Source: Hirudo medicinalis
Lineage: Eukaryota > Annelida > Clitellata > Hirudinida > Hirudinidae
NCBI GenBank assembly: GCA_011800805.1
Contig: MPNW01000068.1
Coordinates: 179,865 to 243,864 of the forward strand
Length of the DNA stretch: 64,000 nt
Direction of reading: 5' to 3'
Shown here: positions 51,681-64,000 of the stretch, in pieces
Numbering within the stretch: position 1 is the stretch's first letter
Layout of the letters: every line of letters begins with the position of its first letter
The notes under the pieces: generated by a model
Told to the model about the DNA's origin: nothing
Database searches by the model: none
What the model saw: only the letters and a program-made list of their open reading frames with translations
Made by a program: the position numbers and the translations under genes

Positions 51681-52372
51681 NNNNNNNNNNNNNNNNNNNN
51701 NNNNNNNNNNNNNNNNNNNNNNNNNNNNNNNNNNNNNNNNNNNNNNNNNNNNNNNNNNNNNNNNNNNNNNNNNNNNNNNNNNNNNNNNNNNNNNNNNNNN
51801 NNNNNNNNNNNNNNNNNNNNNNNNNNNNNNNNNNNNNNNNNNNNNNNNNNNNNNNNNNNNNNNNNNNNNNNNNNNNNNNNNNNNNNNNNNNNNNNNNNNN
51901 NNNNNNNNNNNNNNNNNNNNNNNNNNNNNNNNNNNNNNNNNNNNNNNNNNNNNNNNNNNNNNNNNNNNNNNNNNNNNNNNNNNNNNNNNNNNNNNNNNNN
52001 NNNNNNNNNNNNNNNNNNNNNNNNNNNNNNNNNNNNNNNNNNNNNNNNNNNNNNNNNNNNNNNNNNNNNNNNNNNNNNNNNNNNNNNNNNNNNNNNNNNN
52101 NNNNNNNNNNNNNNNNNNNNNNNNNNNNNNNNNNNNNNNNNNNNNNNNNNNNNNNNNNNNNNNNNNNNNNNNNNNNNNNNNNNNNNNNNNNNNNNNNNNN
52201 NNNNNNNNNNNNNNNNNNNNNNNNNNNNNNNNNNNNNNNNNNNNNNNNNNNNNNNNNNNNNNNNNNNNNNNNNNNNNNNNNNNNNNNNNNNNNNNNNNNN
52301 NNNNNNNNNNNNNNNNNNNNNNNNNNNNNNNNNNNNNNNNNNNNNNNNNNNNNNNNNNNNNNNNNNNNNNNN
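51681..52372. other. Assembly gap (692 N)
   Basis: Unknown sequence between the 13-base minisatellite on the left and an ATT microsatellite on the right. The length may be an estimate. Confidence 0.99.
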
Positions 52373-52373
52373 A

Positions 52374-52416
<43 letters not shown>

Positions 52417-52449
52417 ATGATTATTATTATTGTTATTGTTATTATTATA
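52373..52449. repeat. ATT microsatellite at right edge of the gap
   Basis: ATT units with a few ATG and GTT changes. Confidence 0.85.
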
Positions 52450-54282
52450 AAATGTAAACATTTACATTCGTGTTAGAAGCATTTGCAACAAAACCTAGGT
52501 GGTTATTACGCTCATGATTAATTAATTTCGCGAATAAAAAATTAATAATAATTAATTAAATTAATAATTAATTGAGTGAATAATTAATTAAATTAATAAA
52601 TAATTTCGTGAATAACCATTTAAACTGATAATTAATGCCAAAGCACCAACCATGGGCAAACCAGGTGTGATTGCAGGTTGCACAAAGACGACTCTCAAGA
52701 ACATTTGAAGAGAAGTAGGAACATTCACAACTTGGAACGACACAATGGAAACTCTGAAATGCATTTCAATGAATTAATTCACTTTTATGATGCATCCATA
52801 AGCATGATAATAATATATAATGATAATATTATTATTAATATTAATATTAATATAATAATAATAATAAATGCTTCAAGTCAAACACAAATGTTCATTTCAA
52901 ATCTTCCACTTGAGAATTCCCGACATATGATTTAAGATGAAAAACTATTACAGACATTTTTTCTGATTCAATATTGCGAGTAATATATGCCCGTATATAT
53001 TGCTCGTTCACCTGATGAATATCATTTAATTTCTCAAACGGTTCAACTGAAATTGCTTTTAAAAGCTTCTTATAAGATGTTTGAGTGGCTCAATAAATTT
53101 TAATCATAAAATTGGATAAAATATAGCATAAAATATCCACAATTGAATATCAAAAAATTAAGAAATAACGCAGTTTCAATTCCTGGTCATACTTGCTACA
53201 CTCGTTACTTGTTACCTGGGCAGATACAGACATCTGAGGACCTTCAAAAGTGTCGAGAAGTTCGCATCTCTTCGAATGAATCGAGTGTCAAGTCAGTCGC
53301 TCTTGTGCTCCTCCTTATAAAGTCCTGGAGTTTCGTGGATGACGAGGCCAGTGAGGGAATTATTTCCATTTTATTTTCCTTCAATTTTTAAATATTTCAA
53401 TCTAATTCTCCTTCAGAGAGATTAATTATTTGGATTTCAATTAAAATTTAATTGGAACTTAAGCACCTGAATTGTTTGTTCATTATGCTCAGATGAATCC
53501 ATGCTTCACTCCATCTATTCCACACAGCACTCGTATTCATGTAATTCAAACGACAATATATTTCTCATGTCATATAACATATATAATAGACATGCATACT
53601 ATATATACATATATATTTTATGATACATTTTATTTTATTTTTTTATGATATATATATAATATATAATAGTAATACTTCGTATATAATAATACATATATAA
53701 GAGTATACTTCACACAGCCGATGCGATAATCACTTATAGGCAGTCGATAGAGACCATAGAGACCACCCACAAGCAGAAACCTCCTGTGATTGGCTGTTCG
53801 TGTCACCAACTCCACTCACAAACTTCTCATGCACGCCATTCCAACAACTCCAACATCTTCCTGACATTTCCCTGCTTTTAAACGATGTAAATATTAGGAA
53901 TTTGAATTTATCTTTTAAAATTTGTTGTTATTCAATTTATTGTTAGATAAGTTGTAACTTATTTAAATATTTGTATATTTGAATAATATATAATAATAAT
54001 TATAATAACAATTTTAATAACAATCATTTGGCTTTTGTAGTCGTCAAATAATTGTTTATATTATTCAATTTTGTCGTGTATTTCTCAATTAATTCTTAAT
54101 TCTATTAAATAGGAACTTAATCGATCGTTCGAGCAGAGAAATGTTTCTAAAAGGGAATTATTTTTATGAATCAAATACAAGCCTAAGTCTTTCCCACATT
54201 TTTTGAATAAATTAATAAATTTAAAAATTATTAATTAGACGCCATATTATCAGAATATTTAATATATTAGTTCACCTTATAT

Positions 54283-62467
<8,185 letters not shown>

Positions 62468-62935
62468 ATTACAACGAAAAATCACAATTCTAGGCTTCGT
62501 AAGCACAGAATAAACAAAACAAGATGGACATTGGATATTTAGGCGATAAAGAATCAAACATGTTTTGTAATTAATTTAAAATATTAAAATTTTATTTATG
62601 TAAATGCATGCTTATATGATATATGGTTATGATATATGAATGTAATATGTTATATATTAGATTCAAATAAAGATGTTAATGCGGTCTAAATAAATCAGAT
62701 AAATTAAAATTATAACATTAAAATTATTTATGTTTTTATTGAAATTTTCAAATTATTTTAAGTAGACGCAAACGATGATAATTGCATCTAATCTCCCATC
62801 ATTCCCAAATAGCGCCTTGGAACCAGGAATTTGAACATGCTGTTAATGGTGGTTTAAAATATGTAGCATCATCTTGACAAAGTGAGTTGAGGTCAGAAAC
62901 ATGTCAAAAAGGGTGTCGTTTATCATGCACAACAA
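62468..62935. other. Upstream of DDX3
   Basis: Contains the DDX3 promoter and 5' UTR by position. AT-rich, no motif that stands out, no exon. Confidence 0.4.
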
Positions 62936-63240
62936 AAAGCAAACATGACCACGTTACTCCTCTTCTTCACGATCTCCACTAACTACGCATTCGCCAAAGA
63001 ATAGATTACAAAATTTCTATACTCATTTTCAAGTCTCTCCTAGGTCAAGCACCGTCATATCTGCCTTTCACCAGTACCGCATTCCTGGTAGGCGCGGGCT
63101 CAGATCTGCAACCAGGGGCTTCCTCGTCAAATGCAGACACTAGACTTCTATTATCAACGCTGATCTATCCAGTTTTCATTACTCTCTCAAAACTTTCCTA
63201 TTCAAGGAAAGCTGCCCCAATATTGAAGGGGTCTGGAAGT
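62936..63240 (+). mobile_element. LINE (L2/CR1-like) reverse transcriptase C-terminal fragment
   Basis: One frame reads VTPLLHDLH, a stop codon, then LRIRQRIDYKISILIFKSLL and GQAPSYLPF, the usual end of L2/CR1 reverse transcriptases (consensus VTPLLRDLHWLxVxxRIxFK). The stop sits where Trp is expected. It shares near-identical DNA (CTACGCATTCGCCAAAGAAT) with the copy ending at 13740. Dead, 5'-truncated copy. Confidence 0.8.
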
Positions 63241-63284
63241 CCCGTTGGACATACGCCGCTATAGTCAAACTCTGTTACATTATC

Positions 63285-63330
63285 ATTATCATTATGGGCG
63301 GCCTTATATAACTATAATAATTATTTCACA
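63285..63330 (+). mobile_element. ATT-tailed 3' end following the LINE fragment
   Basis: GGGCGGCCTTATATAACTAT followed by AATAATTATT, only about 50 bases after the LINE coding remnant. This ties the ATT-tailed family to the LINE 3' end. Confidence 0.55.
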
Positions 63331-63658
63331 ATGCGGAGAATTTCGCAACGTGACTAAAAAAGGCGTTACATTTTGCGACCCGATACCAAGAAAATGCTTC
63401 ATCCACTCATCTAATTTGATAATGGTTTAAAGTAACGATGATAATAATCCATCCTTAAACCAAGCAGACAATATCGAATGGGGGGAGTTTGATCAAACAC
63501 AAAATGATAAAGATTCCGAGTTTGGTTATATCTTGTAACACCTTGAATTTGTGACTTTTTAAGATAAACAAAATAATTGTTAAACTGAATATTATTGTCA
63601 ATTTTTTATTGTCAGCTCCCATCATCTTCCCATGGGAAAGTCAAATGTTCATCTATTG
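63331..63658. other. Intergenic, nothing recognised
   Basis: AT-rich, no exon or element seen between the LINE tail and the hAT-like terminus. Confidence 0.5.
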
Positions 63659-63725
63659 CAGAGATTCCCAAACCACGGCCCGCGGGTCACAAGTGGCCCG
63701 CCAGCTGTCAGAAAGAAAAGTGAGG
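63659..63725 (+). mobile_element. hAT-like DNA transposon terminus
   Basis: CAGAGATTCCCAAACCACGG then CCCGCGGGTCACAAGTGGCC and CGCC. The CAGnGnTTCCCAAAC start and GGCCCGCGGG...GGCCCGC pattern are typical of hAT terminal inverted repeats in many animals. The partner end was not found in the remaining bases, so it is a fragment or the element continues past the window. Confidence 0.6.
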
Positions 63726-64000
63726 CCTCGATATTTAATATATTTTAATATACTCGGAGCTCCACGTCAGCATGCGATAATTCGCTCTGCTCGTGCTTGT
63801 TGTACTGGGATATTATTGAATGCACCTGTTCAGTTCGCAACGAAACTTTGGGAAATTCGCTTTTCCCAGCCTTGTCGACCAATCATTACATTACATTTAC
63901 ATTTATTTAGCCCATATTTAGAGTGCACAAGTTATCCCAATGGGATGTGCAGGCACTATGACAAACATCGCCAGCAATTAAGTTCAATCATTGAGTGAGA
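63726..64000. other. Right edge of window
   Basis: No exon identified. TACATTTACATTTATTTAGC at about 63892-63911 resembles a tail motif common in animal SINE/LINE copies; too little sequence to classify. Confidence 0.35.

Larger units (their letters stand above)
50362..54282. other. Repeat-rich gene-poor region with assembly gap
   Basis: No exon recognised. It contains microsatellites, a 13-base minisatellite, the sequence gap and AT-rich DNA. A stretch at about 53160-53390 has more balanced composition and open frames on both strands, but no family match. Confidence 0.5.

Noticed and set aside
51490..52461. Long open frames of 260-320 codons over 51490-52476
   Set aside because: They consist almost wholly of undetermined bases (the gap) flanked by microsatellite.

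Overview
This window comes from an invertebrate metazoan nuclear genome. It is AT-rich, its genes have many exons with mostly short GT-AG introns, and it carries ATT/AAT microsatellites and decayed non-LTR and DNA transposon pieces. The gene set includes an outer-arm axonemal dynein, basonuclin and a Misshapen-class MAP4K, which points to a ciliated bilaterian. The domain sequences look close to vertebrate orthologues and a lophotrochozoan (annelid-like) source would fit, but that is only a guess. There is no prokaryotic gene, CRISPR array, tRNA or rRNA gene.

Layout, plus strand: the 3' part of an axonemal dynein heavy chain of the DNAH9/11/17 class (1-5283); plastin/fimbrin (7373-12215); a degenerate L2/CR1-like LINE (about 13000-13740); U2AF2, the large subunit of U2AF (14158-18383); a tRNA-derived SINE-like element (about 18885-19045); a short WIP/verprolin homologue (20257-22210); and a MAP4K4/TNIK/MINK1 (Misshapen) kinase with a C-terminal CNH domain (24262-35206). 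Then come NFRKB, the INO80 subunit, on minus (43200-37032); TRMT10A-like tRNA m1G9 methyltransferase on plus (43547-45763); and basonuclin on minus (50361-45808, 5' exons not found). A gene-poor repeat zone with a 692-base gap follows (50.4-58.1 kb), then DDX3/PL10/Belle RNA helicase on minus (62467-58173), and finally a second LINE 3' fragment and a hAT-like terminus near the right edge.

Exon models were built by hand from splice sites, reading phase and recognised protein families. Plastin (621 codons), U2AF2 (496), WIP (353), NFRKB (1078) and TRMT10 (331) close in phase from start to stop, as does the dynein fragment (1193 codons to stop). Two junctions do not close: MAP4K exon 15 to 16 and DDX3 exon 6 to 7.

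The genes are unrelated housekeeping and cytoskeletal genes; plastin, WIP and MAP4K share a link to actin regulation, but nothing indicates a functional cluster. NFRKB and TRMT10 are divergent with 346 bases between start codons. TRMT10 and basonuclin converge with 44 bases between stop codons and facing poly(A) signals. I did not find a clear new biological system. The most useful observations are a shared ATT-tailed retroelement 3' end behind many of the microsatellites, GC-AG introns in dynein and U2AF2, a probable kinase-only MAP4K isoform, and a basonuclin with an unpaired zinc finger.
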